From assembly GCA_028285405.1 (NCBI GenBank), contig JANQPH010000004.1:1-64000 (forward strand): a stretch of DNA of 64,000 bases, in the 5' to 3' direction. A program made the translations under genes and the position numbers. The first letter of the stretch is position 1. The number at the start of each line of letters is the position of its first letter. The notes below the pieces were generated by a model. It searched no databases, had not been told where the DNA came from, and was given only the letters and a program-made list of their open reading frames with translations. Shown piece by piece: positions 7,868 through 18,222 of the stretch. Source of the stretch: Thermoleophilia bacterium. Its GTDB lineage: Bacteria; Actinomycetota; Thermoleophilia; Miltoncostaeales; Miltoncostaeaceae.

Positions 7868-8701
7868 GTGTCAGCACCGCTCGGGAAGGGCCAGACCGCA
7901 CGCCGTGTCGCGGTCCTCGGTGCCGTGGCCGGTGGAGCCGCGATCGCGTTGGGGCGTCAGCATCCGGCCCGCGGGGCGGCGCTCGGGATCGGGGCCGCCG
8001 CGCTCTGCTACGCGGCGTTTCGGCCCACGAACCCGCTGCTCGGACCTGTCGTCCGCTCGGGCTCACGACACATGCCGAAGGCGGCCCTGACGTTCGACGC
8101 GACGCCGACCGAGGCGACGGTCGAGCTGCTGGACGCACTCCAGGACGCGGGTGTGCCGGCGACCTTCTTCGTCTCCGGAGCCCGGGTCGAGGAGCGGCCG
8201 GACGTGGTGGACCGGATCGTGGCCGACGGCCATCAGCTCGCGAGCGCCGGCTACGACGACGGTGCGCTGGTCCTGCGAGGAGCAAGGCACGTCCGTGAGC
8301 AGCTGCACCGGACCGAGGACGCGGTGTCGCGCGCCGTCGGCCGAGACGCCCTCAGCCGGCTGTTCCGGGCGCCGTACGGTCTGCGCGGTCCGGCGACCTG
8401 GGCGGCGGTGAGGAGCGCCGGCTACCGCCTGGTCGGATGGACGACGGCGACCCGGGTGCCCGCCGACTCGAGCCCCGGCTACGTGGCGCTGCGCGCCTCG
8501 CGCTCGCTGGCGCCGGGAACGGTGCTGCGGCTGAGCGACGGTGGCCTGGGCAAGCACGCGCCGACCCGGCCCCCGGGTCCCGCGCTCCCGCTGATCTGCC
8601 GCGCCGCGTCGGACCGGGGCCTCGAGCTGGTCACGCTCGACGACCTGCTGCTGAGCGCGGACCGCCACGAGCGCGCGCGACGGGCGGCGCTCGTAGGCTG
8701 A
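7868..8701 (+). CDS. NodB-like polysaccharide deacetylase fold, probably inactive
   Basis: A 277-residue protein with a hydrophobic N-terminal region (about residues 13-50, one or two membrane segments) and a NodB-like domain from about residue 70. The first catalytic motif, normally TFDDG, reads TFDATP (75-80), and the second, normally HSxxH, reads GHQLASAGYD (121-130), so the metal-binding Asp/His set is not intact. FRAPYG, WTT and L-rich late motifs are retained. The start is GTG 7868 after a GAGGGGGA site. It may bind rather than cut glycans; this loss of residues is seen, the role is inferred. Confidence 0.82.
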   Translation: MSAPLGKGQTARRVAVLGAVAGGAAIALGRQHPARGAALGIGAAALCYAAFRPTNPLLGPVVRSGSRHMPKAALTFDATPTEATVELLDALQDAGVPATFFVSGARVEERPDVVDRIVADGHQLASAGYDDGALVLRGARHVREQLHRTEDAVSRAVGRDALSRLFRAPYGLRGPATWAAVRSAGYRLVGWTTATRVPADSSPGYVALRASRSLAPGTVLRLSDGGLGKHAPTRPPGPALPLICRAASDRGLELVTLDDLLLSADRHERARRAALVG

Positions 8702-8723
8702 GACACGCCCGGCTCGGTCCGCC

Positions 8724-9455
8724 TCAGCGGCTCGGACCGAGCCCGAGCGCCGAGATCAGATGCCGCGTGCGCACGGCCGTCGACGTGGGGCCGGCTCGGC
8801 CCAGCGCGGTGGCGAGGCGGCTCACGTCGGATGCGACGTCGATGTCGTCGAGCACGCCGACCTGGGCGACCCGCAGCCCCGCGCTGGCCGCGCGCTCCAG
8901 CGTCTGCTCGACGACCCGGCTCGAGCTCCACCCCACGTCGGAGAACAGGGCGGGAGCCGGCCCCCGCGCCGCAACGAGCGAGTAGCCGCCGTCGCCGGCC
9001 GGACAGATCGCCGCATCGGCACCATCGGCCAGCGCGCGGCCGGCTCGTCGGACGAGCTCCGGAGTGACCGTGACCGCGTCGGAGCCGACGATCGCCGCGG
9101 GCCCGCCCGACTCGCGGGTCAGACGCCCGAGGATCGTTGACATCCGAGCTCCGAGATCGCCGGGCGGCTGGGCGATGACGGGGACCGGAAGCAGCGCCGC
9201 GAGCGGCCCACGATCGCTCTCGGCCGCGCCGGCCGCAACGACCTCGAGCCCGCCGGCCCGAAGCGAGCCGACGACGTCGAGCAGCATGGCGGTGGAGATC
9301 GCCGCCGCCTCCGCCGATCCGAACGACTCCGCCAATCGCGTCTTCGTCCGCCCCGGGACCGGGGCACGACAGAAGACGCACACGACGGGATCCCGTCCCG
9401 CGCCGAGGCGTCGCCCGGGCGTCGCCGAGCGTGTTTGGGTGGATTCCGTGTTCAC
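8724..9455 (-). CDS. DUF2064 / GT-A-fold nucleotide-sugar transferase-like protein
   Basis: A 243-residue protein of the DUF2064 (TIGR04282-like) group, which has a glycosyltransferase-A/nucleotidyltransferase fold. The N-terminal FCRAPVPGRTKTRLA (residues 28-42) replaces the usual nucleotidyltransferase loop, GSDAVTVTPEL marks the central Asp region, and PAGDGGYSLVA and LFSDVGWSS are characteristic. The start is GTG 9455. Family members are linked with arsenosugar or cofactor-like biosynthesis, but nothing here fixes the substrate. It diverges from the orphan response regulator. Confidence 0.82.
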   Translation of the reverse strand: MNTESTQTRSATPGRRLGAGRDPVVCVFCRAPVPGRTKTRLAESFGSAEAAAISTAMLLDVVGSLRAGGLEVVAAGAAESDRGPLAALLPVPVIAQPPGDLGARMSTILGRLTRESGGPAAIVGSDAVTVTPELVRRAGRALADGADAAICPAGDGGYSLVAARGPAPALFSDVGWSSSRVVEQTLERAASAGLRVAQVGVLDDIDVASDVSRLATALGRAGPTSTAVRTRHLISALGLGPSR

Positions 9456-9481
9456 CGCGCGTTCACGTCATCGTCACGGCG

Positions 9482-9512
9482 TTGACAACCGCCGCGGGAC
9501 TCCCTCGATTAG
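9482..9512 (+). promoter_or_regulatory. putative promoter of the orphan response regulator
   Basis: TTGACA at 9482-9487 matches the -35 consensus perfectly. A GATTAG/CGATTA element at 9506-9512 could be the -10 (18-19 base spacing), ending about 13 bases before the ATG. The exact -10 is uncertain. Confidence 0.45.
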
Positions 9513-9525
9513 GTTGCCGTCGAGA

Positions 9526-10281
9526 ATGGACGCATCTGGTCCGCAGCCGCGCATCCTGATCGTCGAGGACGACGAGGCAACCGGCGAGGCGATGGAGTTC
9601 CACCTCGGCCGCGCCGGGGTCCAGACGCAGCTCGTTCGCGACGGGCTGGCCGGAATGCGCGCCGTCAGCGCCGACGTGCCCGACGTGCTCGTCCTCGACC
9701 TGATGCTGCCCCACATGGACGGCTGGCACCTGATCCGTCGCGTGCGCGAGTGGGCGCCGCAGCTTCCGATCATCGTCGTCACGGCGCGGACCAACGAGCA
9801 CGACCGGGTGGAGGTGCTCGGGCTCGGAGCGGACGACGTCATGGCGAAGCCGTTCTCGATGCGAGAGCTGAGCGCGCGGGTGAGCGCGGCGCTCCGCCGG
9901 GCGGCCGCCGCCAACCCCGACAACGAGCGCGTGCCGATCATCGAGGGGGACCTGCGCATCGACCCCGAGCGGCTCACGGCCGAGGTCGCTGGTCGTCCCG
10001 CGGACCTCACGCCCATGGAGTTTCGCCTGCTGCTGACCCTGGCCGAGGAGCGCGCCCGCGCGCTGTCCCGCGACGAGATCTACCGCAAGGTCTGGGGCGG
10101 GGAGCGCGGCCACGGAGACCGCTCGGTCGACGTCCTGGTCCGACGCCTGCGCCGCAAGGTGGACGAGGTCGGCGGCCAGTACACCTACGTGCAGACCCAG
10201 CATCGGGTGGGCTACCGGCTCGCCGCGGTGCCGCGGCGCATGCCCGATGTCGTTCGGGCGCAGACGCTGAGCCGGTTCTAG
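9526..10281 (+). CDS. OmpR/PhoB-type response regulator, orphan
   Basis: A 251-residue two-domain regulator. The receiver has acidic residues D15/D16, phosphoacceptor D58 (VLDLMLP), T86 and K108 (MAKPFS). The C-terminal winged helix (about 140-235) contains LTPMEFRLLLTLAE and the recognition segment SVDVLVRRLRRKVD. No sensor kinase gene adjoins it; both neighbours are on the minus strand. The start is ATG 9526. Its targets are unknown. Confidence 0.93.
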   Translation: MDASGPQPRILIVEDDEATGEAMEFHLGRAGVQTQLVRDGLAGMRAVSADVPDVLVLDLMLPHMDGWHLIRRVREWAPQLPIIVVTARTNEHDRVEVLGLGADDVMAKPFSMRELSARVSAALRRAAAANPDNERVPIIEGDLRIDPERLTAEVAGRPADLTPMEFRLLLTLAEERARALSRDEIYRKVWGGERGHGDRSVDVLVRRLRRKVDEVGGQYTYVQTQHRVGYRLAAVPRRMPDVVRAQTLSRF

Positions 10282-10351
10282 CGCCCCCCGGGCCAAGAAT
10301 GTCCGGCTGAGGCTCAGCGCGCCGTCCTCACTACCCCCGGGCCCCGGGCCG

Positions 10352-11713
10352 CTAGATCGCGCCGACAGCGACGATCCCCGCTCGATTGCGGGACGGGCGG
10401 GGAATGTTCGGCACTTGCCAATAGATGCCACCGAGAGCCGTCTCGAACGAGGAGAGGCCGGCGATCCCGGTACCGCGATCGCGAACGACAGTCCGTCGCG
10501 AGAGCACTTTGCCCCCACGAGAGAGCGTGACGAGCGCAACGCCGGGCCCACTCCGATCCCGGCTGCTCTCGGAGAAGAGAAGCAGGCGAATACGACCGCG
10601 CCGGACCTGATCAATGCCTTGCACGATCCAAGTGCCCGACTCGACGATCCTGAACCGGGTGATGCGTCGAGACGTGGAACCGCTGGGCGAGATCCGGAAG
10701 ACCTCGATCGCGCCCTTCGCATTCGTTCGGGCGACGATCGGTCCGCCGGCCGCGTCCGGCAGCGCATGCCAGCTGTACTCGAGGAACGGGTCGGAGCCGC
10801 ACACAACGGTCTGCGTTCCGCCCATGCCGCCGAAGAGTCGGGCGCGCAGGCAGAAGACCTCCCGGCCAAACCAGGCCAACTCCATCCATATCCCGATGGG
10901 TCGCCCCCCTTTGGCGCTACCGACTCTCCAGTCTCGGCCCGCAGGCCGACCCATCGCGACGAAGCTCGCGGGACTCTCGGTCAGCACCTCGGGCTCGATC
11001 CAGGCGCCGCCACCTGATGACGCCGTGATCGTCAGAGTCGGGTCGAGGTTCCGACTCTCGAACACTGCACCCAAACCGAAGCGCCCGACCGACAGGTCCG
11101 CAAGCACCCATGGAGACCCGGACGGCAAGACGGCGGGAGCAGTCCACCCTCCTCCGGTTCTGCGGTAGATCGAATAGCTCGTCGCATCGCGGTGATCGTC
11201 CATCTCCCAGACAACCGCTTGGAACCCGGCCTGGGTGCCCGCCGCGCGTACTCGACGGGCCGGCCCCGTGAGGGAGGACAGAATCTGAGGAGCACTGAAG
11301 GCAGCACGTCGAGCTCCTCGCTCGATTGCTCGCACGTGCCGGACGCCCTGTGACTTGTCGACCCATACGACGAGTGCCGCACCCCGAGCAGTTCCGAGAA
11401 CCGTGATCTGGCCTTCGAGGCCGGGGGCGGGAACCCGGGCGACGGTCCTCCAGCGGCCGCTGCGGACGCGAGCGCGTACGACAACGGTGGCTGGCCCTGC
11501 GCTGCTCGCAACGAGCACTTGCCCACCGGAGATGTCCGCGCTCGAGCCCTCCGAGAACGGTACGGCTGTGGGGGCGGTCATCAGGCCCGCAGCGGGCGGG
11601 GCGGCAGCTCCGGAGGCGACCGCCAGAGCCGCCAAGAGAACAGCGACCAAGCGCGCCGATCGCCTCGCTCCACCTGCCGTCGCCTGACACCGCCCTTGGT
11701 GGTCGTCGTTCAC
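10352..11713 (-). CDS. secreted protein of unknown function
   Basis: A 453-residue protein with an N-terminal Arg-rich then hydrophobic stretch (about residues 18-43, signal peptide ending in an Ala/Pro-rich site). The rest is rich in short beta-strand repeats such as GxxVVVRARVRSGRWRTVARV and GGGWxxPxVLxSG, which suggests a beta-propeller or sandwich. Only two Cys pairs are evident. I recognise no catalytic motif. Codon choice is visibly less GC-extreme than in the neighbours, which could mean horizontal acquisition. The start is GTG 11713. Directly downstream on the same strand are no genes; rpoD lies upstream. Confidence 0.7.
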   Translation of the reverse strand: MNDDHQGRCQATAGGARRSARLVAVLLAALAVASGAAAPPAAGLMTAPTAVPFSEGSSADISGGQVLVASSAGPATVVVRARVRSGRWRTVARVPAPGLEGQITVLGTARGAALVVWVDKSQGVRHVRAIERGARRAAFSAPQILSSLTGPARRVRAAGTQAGFQAVVWEMDDHRDATSYSIYRRTGGGWTAPAVLPSGSPWVLADLSVGRFGLGAVFESRNLDPTLTITASSGGGAWIEPEVLTESPASFVAMGRPAGRDWRVGSAKGGRPIGIWMELAWFGREVFCLRARLFGGMGGTQTVVCGSDPFLEYSWHALPDAAGGPIVARTNAKGAIEVFRISPSGSTSRRITRFRIVESGTWIVQGIDQVRRGRIRLLLFSESSRDRSGPGVALVTLSRGGKVLSRRTVVRDRGTGIAGLSSFETALGGIYWQVPNIPRPSRNRAGIVAVGAI

Positions 11714-11752
11714 CCGGTTTGCCGTAGTCCGAATCGGTCGACGACGAGTGCG

Positions 11753-12841
11753 CTAAGCCGAGTCCCGCAGGGCCGATGACTCGGCCATGCTCTGGAGCTT
11801 TCGGAGCGTGTTGTTCTCGATTTGGCGGATCCGCTCCCGGGTGACGCCGAACGCCCGGCCGACCTCCTCGAGCGTGCGCGGCTGCTCGCCCTGCAGACCG
11901 AACCGCAGCTCGAGGACGCGGCGCTCGCGCTCCGGCAGGGCCTCGAGCGCCCGGTAGACGTCGGCCTGGCGGAGGTGCATGGCCGCCTCGTCGAACGGCG
12001 ACGGCGCGGTCTCGTCCTCGATGAAGTCCCCGAGCGCCGACTCCTCCTCCTCGCCGATCGGCTTCTCGAGGCTGACCGGCATCTGCGCCATCCCGAGGAT
12101 GTCCCTGACCTCGTCGGGGTCCATCCGGAGCTCGGCGGCGATCTCCTCGGGGGTCGGGTCACGCCCCAGCCGTTGCACGAGCTGGCGCTCCGAGTGCACG
12201 ACCTTGTTGAGCTTCTCGACCATGTGGACCGGGATCCGGATGGTGCGGGACTTGTCCGCGATGGCGCGGGTGACGGCCTGCCGGATCCACCACGTCGCGT
12301 AGGTCGAGAACTTGTAGCCGCGCCGGTAGTCGAACTTCTCGACGGCGCGGATCAGCCCGAGGCTGCCCTCCTGGATCAGGTCCAGCAGCGACAGCCCTCG
12401 GCCGAGGTAGCTCTTGGCGATGCTCACGACCAGCCGCAGGTTGGCCTCGACCATCTGCGCCTTGGCCTCCATGTCGCCGAGCTCGATCCGCTTGGCGAGC
12501 TCGACCTCCTCCTCGGCGGTCAGCAGGTCGACACGGCCGATCTCGCGCAGGTAGAGGCGCAGGCTGTCCATGCTCGGCTCGACCGCCAGGTCCAGCTCGG
12601 GACCCTGGTTGGCGGTGGCCGGATCCTCGCGCTCGACCACGTCGACGCCGATCTCGGCGAGGTGGGCGTGGAACTCCTCGACCTGCTCGCGGGTGACCGA
12701 CAGCCCCTCGAGCGCAGCGGCGATCTCGGCGTAGGTCAGGAAGCCCTTCTCCCGGCCTTCCGCCAGGAGGTTGCGGACCTCTTCGGCCTCGGGGAGTCCA
12801 GCGTCGGCTTTCCCGCGACGGGTCCGAGCGTTTGTCTCCAT
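11753..12841 (-). CDS. rpoD: RNA polymerase primary sigma factor (sigma-70/SigA)
   Basis: Principal sigma factor directing RNA polymerase to housekeeping promoters. From ATG 12841 the protein has 362 residues. Residues 15-70 form a reduced region 1.1, [17 protein letters not shown] (92-108) is region 1.2, [19 protein letters not shown] (178-196) spans 2.3-2.4 and reads the -10 element, and [18 protein letters not shown] near the C-terminus is region 4.2, which reads the -35. The long non-conserved insert of proteobacterial RpoD is absent. A GGAAGGGG site precedes the ATG, and an upstream GTG at 13120 would add non-homologous sequence. Confidence 0.95.
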   Translation of the reverse strand: METNARTRRGKADAGLPEAEEVRNLLAEGREKGFLTYAEIAAALEGLSVTREQVEEFHAHLAEIGVDVVEREDPATANQGPELDLAVEPSMDSLRLYLREIGRVDLLTAEEEVELAKRIELGDMEAKAQMVEANLRLVVSIAKSYLGRGLSLLDLIQEGSLGLIRAVEKFDYRRGYKFSTYATWWIRQAVTRAIADKSRTIRIPVHMVEKLNKVVHSERQLVQRLGRDPTPEEIAAELRMDPDEVRDILGMAQMPVSLEKPIGEEEESALGDFIEDETAPSPFDEAAMHLRQADVYRALEALPERERRVLELRFGLQGEQPRTLEEVGRAFGVTRERIRQIENNTLRKLQSMAESSALRDSA

Positions 12842-12875
12842 CGAGGACCCCTTCCGCGAGCCCAACCGGATCTGG

Positions 12876-12881
12876 AGTATA
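12876..12881 (-). promoter_or_regulatory. -10 box of rpoD
   Basis: TATACT on the minus strand, the closest match to TATAAT seen in the window, lies 34 bases ahead of the rpoD ATG and leaves a short leader with a ribosome site. No clear -35 is visible 16-18 bases upstream. Confidence 0.5.
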
Positions 12882-13071
12882 GGTGGGCGGCCACCCCGCT
12901 CGTTCGCCCGTGGTGTGCCGAGGGGCGTCCCCCTTGTGTCGCGACCGATACCGGCCACAATCATCCGAGACCATCGAACCTTCACGCGCCAGACTCCGGA
13001 GACCCGGTCGAGGCGCTGCCCGCCCCGCGCCGCGTCGACTCGCGAGCGCGCACGACGAAGGGGAGCACACC

Positions 13072-14079
13072 ATGGCGACAGAGTCGCGCCAGCTGCCAGA
13101 CCTGCAGCAGTCCGCGCCACCGGCGCGGATCTCGCTCACGCGGGCGGGAGTGACCCGATCCGCCAAGGCCATCCGGATCCTCCACGACGGCCGTGAGCAA
13201 CTGTTCCAGGCGGAGGTCACCTGCGCGGTGGACCTCAACCCAGAGCAGAAGGGCGTCCACATGTCGCGCTTCGAGGAGACGATCAACCAGGCGATCGACG
13301 AGGTCGTGCTCGGCGAGGCGCTCCACGTCGAGGCGCTGGCCGAGACGATCGCCCGGCGGGTGGTCGCCTCCCAGGACGCGCTTCGCAGCGAGGTCACGAT
13401 CGACGCCAGCTACCCGCTCGAGAAGACCACTCCCGTGACCGGCGTGCGCACGCAGGAGACGTACGGCCTGATCGGCATCGCGGCGGTGGGCCCGGCCTCG
13501 AGCAGAAGGGCCGTCGGCGTGTCGGCGCAGGGAATGAACGCGTGCCCGTGCGCTCAGGAGCTGATTCGCGCCCAGGCATCGGACGCCCTCGCCGACGACG
13601 GGTTCGACGACGACGAGATCGAGCGGATCGTCCGGCTGGTCCCGGTGGCGACGCACAACCAGCGAGCGCGGGCGACCCTGCTCGTCGGCGTGCCGGACGG
13701 GCGCGACGTGCCGGCCGAGACGCTGCTCGAGATCGCCGAGGACTCGATGTCGTCCGAGATCTACGAGGTGCTGAAGCGCCCCGACGAGCAGTACGTCGTC
13801 GATCGCGCGCACCGGCGGCCCCGCTTCGTCGAGGACAGCGTCCGGGAGATGGTCCGGAGCGTCGTCGAGCGGTTCCCCGACCTTCCGGACGGCGCGTTCG
13901 TTCGTGCCCACCAGGAGAACTTCGAGACCATCCACACCCACGACGTGGAGGCCGAGCGCTCGGGCAGCCTCGGGGAGATCAGACGCGAGCTCGCCGAGGG
14001 CGAGCCGAGCCCGCACCACGTGACGCTCAGCGAGTGGCTCAGTGGCAAGGAGGCGCAGACCACGGACGAGCTTGGGTGA
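13072..14079 (+). CDS. GTP cyclohydrolase, MptA/FolE2 type (COG1469)
   Basis: Enzyme opening GTP for dihydroneopterin-type products, the first step toward folate or other pterins. The 335 residues from ATG 13072 (GGGGAG site upstream) carry the COG1469 hallmarks GVHMSRFEE (61-69), [13 protein letters not shown] (151-163, Cys 158 and 160) and THDVEAE near the C-terminus. The [10 protein letters not shown] form looks closer to archaeal MptA than to bacterial FolE2. No other folate gene is adjacent. It diverges from rpoD. Confidence 0.88.
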   Translation: MATESRQLPDLQQSAPPARISLTRAGVTRSAKAIRILHDGREQLFQAEVTCAVDLNPEQKGVHMSRFEETINQAIDEVVLGEALHVEALAETIARRVVASQDALRSEVTIDASYPLEKTTPVTGVRTQETYGLIGIAAVGPASSRRAVGVSAQGMNACPCAQELIRAQASDALADDGFDDDEIERIVRLVPVATHNQRARATLLVGVPDGRDVPAETLLEIAEDSMSSEIYEVLKRPDEQYVVDRAHRRPRFVEDSVREMVRSVVERFPDLPDGAFVRAHQENFETIHTHDVEAERSGSLGEIRRELAEGEPSPHHVTLSEWLSGKEAQTTDELG

Positions 14080-14140
14080 CGACCTGAGGTCGTCGCACCG
14101 GTGTCTTCCGTGGTCAGTCGCCGACGCGCAGGGCGCAGCG

Positions 14141-14203
14141 CTTCACCCTGAGGGCAGTCTGTCCGTCTGGTGATGCCCCATTGGGCGTGCCCTCAGGGTG
14201 AAG
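14141..14203. repeat. 16-base perfect inverted repeat with 31-base loop
   Basis: Arms at 14141-14156 (CTTCACCCTGAGGGCA) and 14188-14203 are perfect complements. The loop contains a small GCCC-catt-GGGC hairpin. It lies in the 200-base gap between convergent genes, beside a separate terminator hairpin. Confidence 0.75.
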
Positions 14204-14251
14204 TGACCGGCCGAAGTAGAAAGGCAAGGCGTTGGGCTCCGATTGATGGCC

Positions 14252-14274
14252 CCCGACGGGCGCAGCCCGTCGGG
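14252..14274. terminator. hairpin between convergent mptA-like gene and plsY
   Basis: CCCGACGGGC-GCA-GCCCGTCGGG: perfect 10-base arms and a 3-base loop, 6 bases from the plsY stop. It probably ends plsY and any readthrough from the other side. Confidence 0.7.
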
Positions 14275-14279
14275 ACCTC

Positions 14280-14882
14280 TCATCGGGCTTTGGCTCGCCT
14301 GCCCGGCAGGTCGATCCGCAGCTCATCGCCCCTGGCCAGCCGGGCGATGTTCTTGCGGTGGAGGAAGATGACCCCAGCCGACACGACCACCGCGAAGACG
14401 ATCTCCGCCAGCCCCCCTCCGAAGACCCACACCAGCACGGGGTAGGCCGCGGCGCACGTGATGCTGGCGATCGAGACGATCCGCGTCGCCGCCACGATCG
14501 CCACCCAGCCGGCGAAGAGGATCGCGAAGGGAATCGGGGTCAGCCCGAGGATGACCCCGGCGCCGGTGGCCACGCCCTTGCCCCCCTTGAACCTCAGCCA
14601 CACCGGAAAGACGTGGCCGACGATCGCCATGCCGGCCGCGACCAGCGGCCACGGATCGTCCGTGATGAGGCGCGCGATCACCACCGCCAGGACGCCCTTG
14701 GCGATGTCCGCCGCCATCACCCCGATCCCGATCCCCTTGCCGAGGGTCCGGAAGACGTTGGTCGCCCCCATGTTCTTGGAGCCGACGGTCCTGATGTCGA
14801 TTCCGCGTGCCCGACCCGCGAGATACCCCGAGGGGATCGAGCCGAGCAGATAGGCGATGACGAGGGCGAGGGCTTCGGTCAA
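14280..14882 (-). CDS. plsY: glycerol-3-phosphate acyltransferase (acyl-phosphate type)
   Basis: Integral membrane enzyme that acylates glycerol-3-phosphate at position 1 using acyl-phosphate, the first step of phospholipid synthesis. The 200 residues have about five transmembrane segments. Family motifs are visible: LGSIPSGYL near the N-terminus, GSKNMGATNVFRTLG (residues 34-48) and FKGGKGVATGAG in the middle. The TTG start at 14882 overlaps the pgsA stop by 4 bases (TTGA), so the two lipid genes are translationally coupled. Confidence 0.95.
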   Translation of the reverse strand: MTEALALVIAYLLGSIPSGYLAGRARGIDIRTVGSKNMGATNVFRTLGKGIGIGVMAADIAKGVLAVVIARLITDDPWPLVAAGMAIVGHVFPVWLRFKGGKGVATGAGVILGLTPIPFAILFAGWVAIVAATRIVSIASITCAAAYPVLVWVFGGGLAEIVFAVVVSAGVIFLHRKNIARLARGDELRIDLPGRRAKAR

Positions 14883-15436
14883 TGCTCGTCCGGCAGGCTG
14901 CGGGAGGGCGACTTGCGATCGAACAGGCGGCGGCGCGCGACCAGGAAGTAGTACAGCCCGCTCAGCACCGTCATCGCGACCGCCAGATAGAGGAGCGGCG
15001 CGTCGATCTCCTTGAAGGGGTGCGGCAGGATGATCGCGAAGATCGCGACGTTCTGGGTCAGCGTCTTCGCCTTGCCGAGACGCGACGCCGGGATGACGAG
15101 GTCCTCCGAGGCCGCCACGAGCCGCAGACCGGTGACCGCGAACTCGCGCGCCAGGATGATCATGGCCGCCCAGGCGGGCATGTCACCGACCTCCAGCAGC
15201 GCGATCAGCGCACCGGCGACCAGGAGCTTGTCGGCGAGCGGATCGAGGAACGCCCCCGCCACCGTGACCTCGCCCCGGGAGCGGGCGAGCCACCCGTCGA
15301 GGCTGTCGGTGACCGCCGCCAGGGCGTAGACGGCCGCCGCCCACCAGCGCCCGCCGGGAACGTCGATCAGGATCAGCGCCATCACGAACGGGATGGCCGC
15401 GATCCGCGCCGCGGTGACCCAGAGCGCCGCGGTCAT
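14879..15436 (-). CDS. pgsA: CDP-diacylglycerol--glycerol-3-phosphate 3-phosphatidyltransferase
   Basis: Membrane CDP-alcohol phosphatidyltransferase making phosphatidylglycerol phosphate. The 185 residues contain the full motif DxxDGxxARx8GxxxDxxxD at residues 44-69 (DSLDGWLAR ... GAFLDPLAD) and several hydrophobic helices. Pairing with plsY in one transcript fits phospholipid synthesis. It diverges from the flavin disulfide reductase gene. PgsA and related phosphatidylinositol-phosphate synthases share this motif, so the exact alcohol is the less certain part. Confidence 0.9.
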   Translation of the reverse strand: MTAALWVTAARIAAIPFVMALILIDVPGGRWWAAAVYALAAVTDSLDGWLARSRGEVTVAGAFLDPLADKLLVAGALIALLEVGDMPAWAAMIILAREFAVTGLRLVAASEDLVIPASRLGKAKTLTQNVAIFAIILPHPFKEIDAPLLYLAVAMTVLSGLYYFLVARRRLFDRKSPSRSLPDEH

Positions 15437-15512
15437 CGGAGGCGGGTCGGAGACATCGGCGCCGATGCTCCCATCCGAAGCCGCCAGCCGCCAGAGGATC
15501 GGGCCATGGCGC

Positions 15513-15518
15513 TACGCT
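15513..15518 (+). promoter_or_regulatory. -10 box of the flavin reductase gene (leaderless)
   Basis: TACGCT, 7 bases before the GTG at 15526. Confidence 0.55.
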
Positions 15519-15525
15519 GATTCTC

Positions 15526-17288
<1,763 letters not shown>

Positions 17289-17341
17289 TCACCGGCCGGG
17301 GGCCGAACTGGACGCGCACATTGCCGACCGCGTCGGCCTAC

Positions 17342-18184
17342 TCACGCTCCCGCGACTGCGCGGGCATGAACGAGCCCACCGGCATATCGGCGCCTCAAGG
17401 CCGGGATGCGTGAGAGCAGCCGATACAGGCGCGTCCGCTTGGGAAACGGATCGGCGTAGCTCTGGACCGTCACCGGACGCAGCGCCGGGACCGACTCCAC
17501 GAACTCGGTCAGATCGTCCACCACGATCCCCCACGGCATCGGCGGCGCCGTGTAGCTCGGGGCGACCTTCAGCCCGCGCAGGGTCTTGGCTGAGATGGCG
17601 GGCGTGATGGTGTCGAAGAACACGTCCGCGCCCGGGAACCGGGCGGCGATGTCGCCGAGCAGCGAGCGGACCTCGGCCTCCTCGAAGTACATGAGCAGGC
17701 CGGCGGCGGAGACGAACGGCGTCGCATCGGCGGGAACCGCGTCCATCCAGGCCCGATCGAGTGCCGAGCACGCGATCGTCCGCACCGCGTCGTCCGCCGG
17801 GAGGAGCCGCTGGCGCACCTCGATGGCCTCGGGCACGTCGACCGTGATCCACGGCACGCCGTCGGCCGCGACCCGCCAGCGCTGCGTGTCGAGCCCCTCG
17901 CCGAGCGCGACGACGGCCGCATCCAGCCCCGCGCGGACGAGGTAGTCCCGAATCAGGTCGTCACCCACGCGCGCGCGAATCGGATGGAAGACCGTCGGCT
18001 TCTTGAAGCTGCCGGCGAAGTCGTAGTCGATCGACTCGACCAGCTGCGCCGCCATCGGATCCTCGATGAGGCGATCGCCGCGCGCCGCTTCGACAGCGCG
18101 GTTCCAGAGCGGCCAGAGCATCGTCTCCGGCACGCCCGAGAGCCCCAGGCTCGTCTTGGTCGCTGTCTCGTTCGTCCCGCTCAC
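17342..18184 (-). CDS. LCM/PPM1-type SAM-dependent methyltransferase
   Basis: A 280-residue class I methyltransferase of the leucine carboxyl methyltransferase-like family, often acting on small-molecule carboxyl or hydroxyl groups in Actinobacteria. Visible signs are the early LWNRAVEAARGDRLIEDPMA segment, SAM motif I as ALGEGLDTQRWRV and the acidic TVDVPE in motif II, then SAAGLLMYFEE. The start is GTG 18184, supported by TAGTCT 7 bases upstream; a longer frame to 18268 would run into the neighbouring gene. The substrate is unknown. Confidence 0.87.
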   Translation of the reverse strand: MSGTNETATKTSLGLSGVPETMLWPLWNRAVEAARGDRLIEDPMAAQLVESIDYDFAGSFKKPTVFHPIRARVGDDLIRDYLVRAGLDAAVVALGEGLDTQRWRVAADGVPWITVDVPEAIEVRQRLLPADDAVRTIACSALDRAWMDAVPADATPFVSAAGLLMYFEEAEVRSLLGDIAARFPGADVFFDTITPAISAKTLRGLKVAPSYTAPPMPWGIVVDDLTEFVESVPALRPVTVQSYADPFPKRTRLYRLLSRIPALRRRYAGGLVHARAVAGA

Positions 18185-18191
18185 TTTGGTG

Positions 18192-18222
18192 AGACTAGCA
18201 GAACAGTTAGGCGCGACTAACT
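18192..18222 (-). promoter_or_regulatory. methyltransferase promoter with inverted-repeat operator
   Basis: The -10 hexamer TAGTCT (18197-18192) sits 7 bases before the GTG. AGTTAG-TCGCGC-CTAACT on the minus strand, a perfect 6-base inverted repeat at 18205-18222, covers the -35 position and spacer. It abuts the stop codon of the upstream glycosyltransferase gene. Confidence 0.5.
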
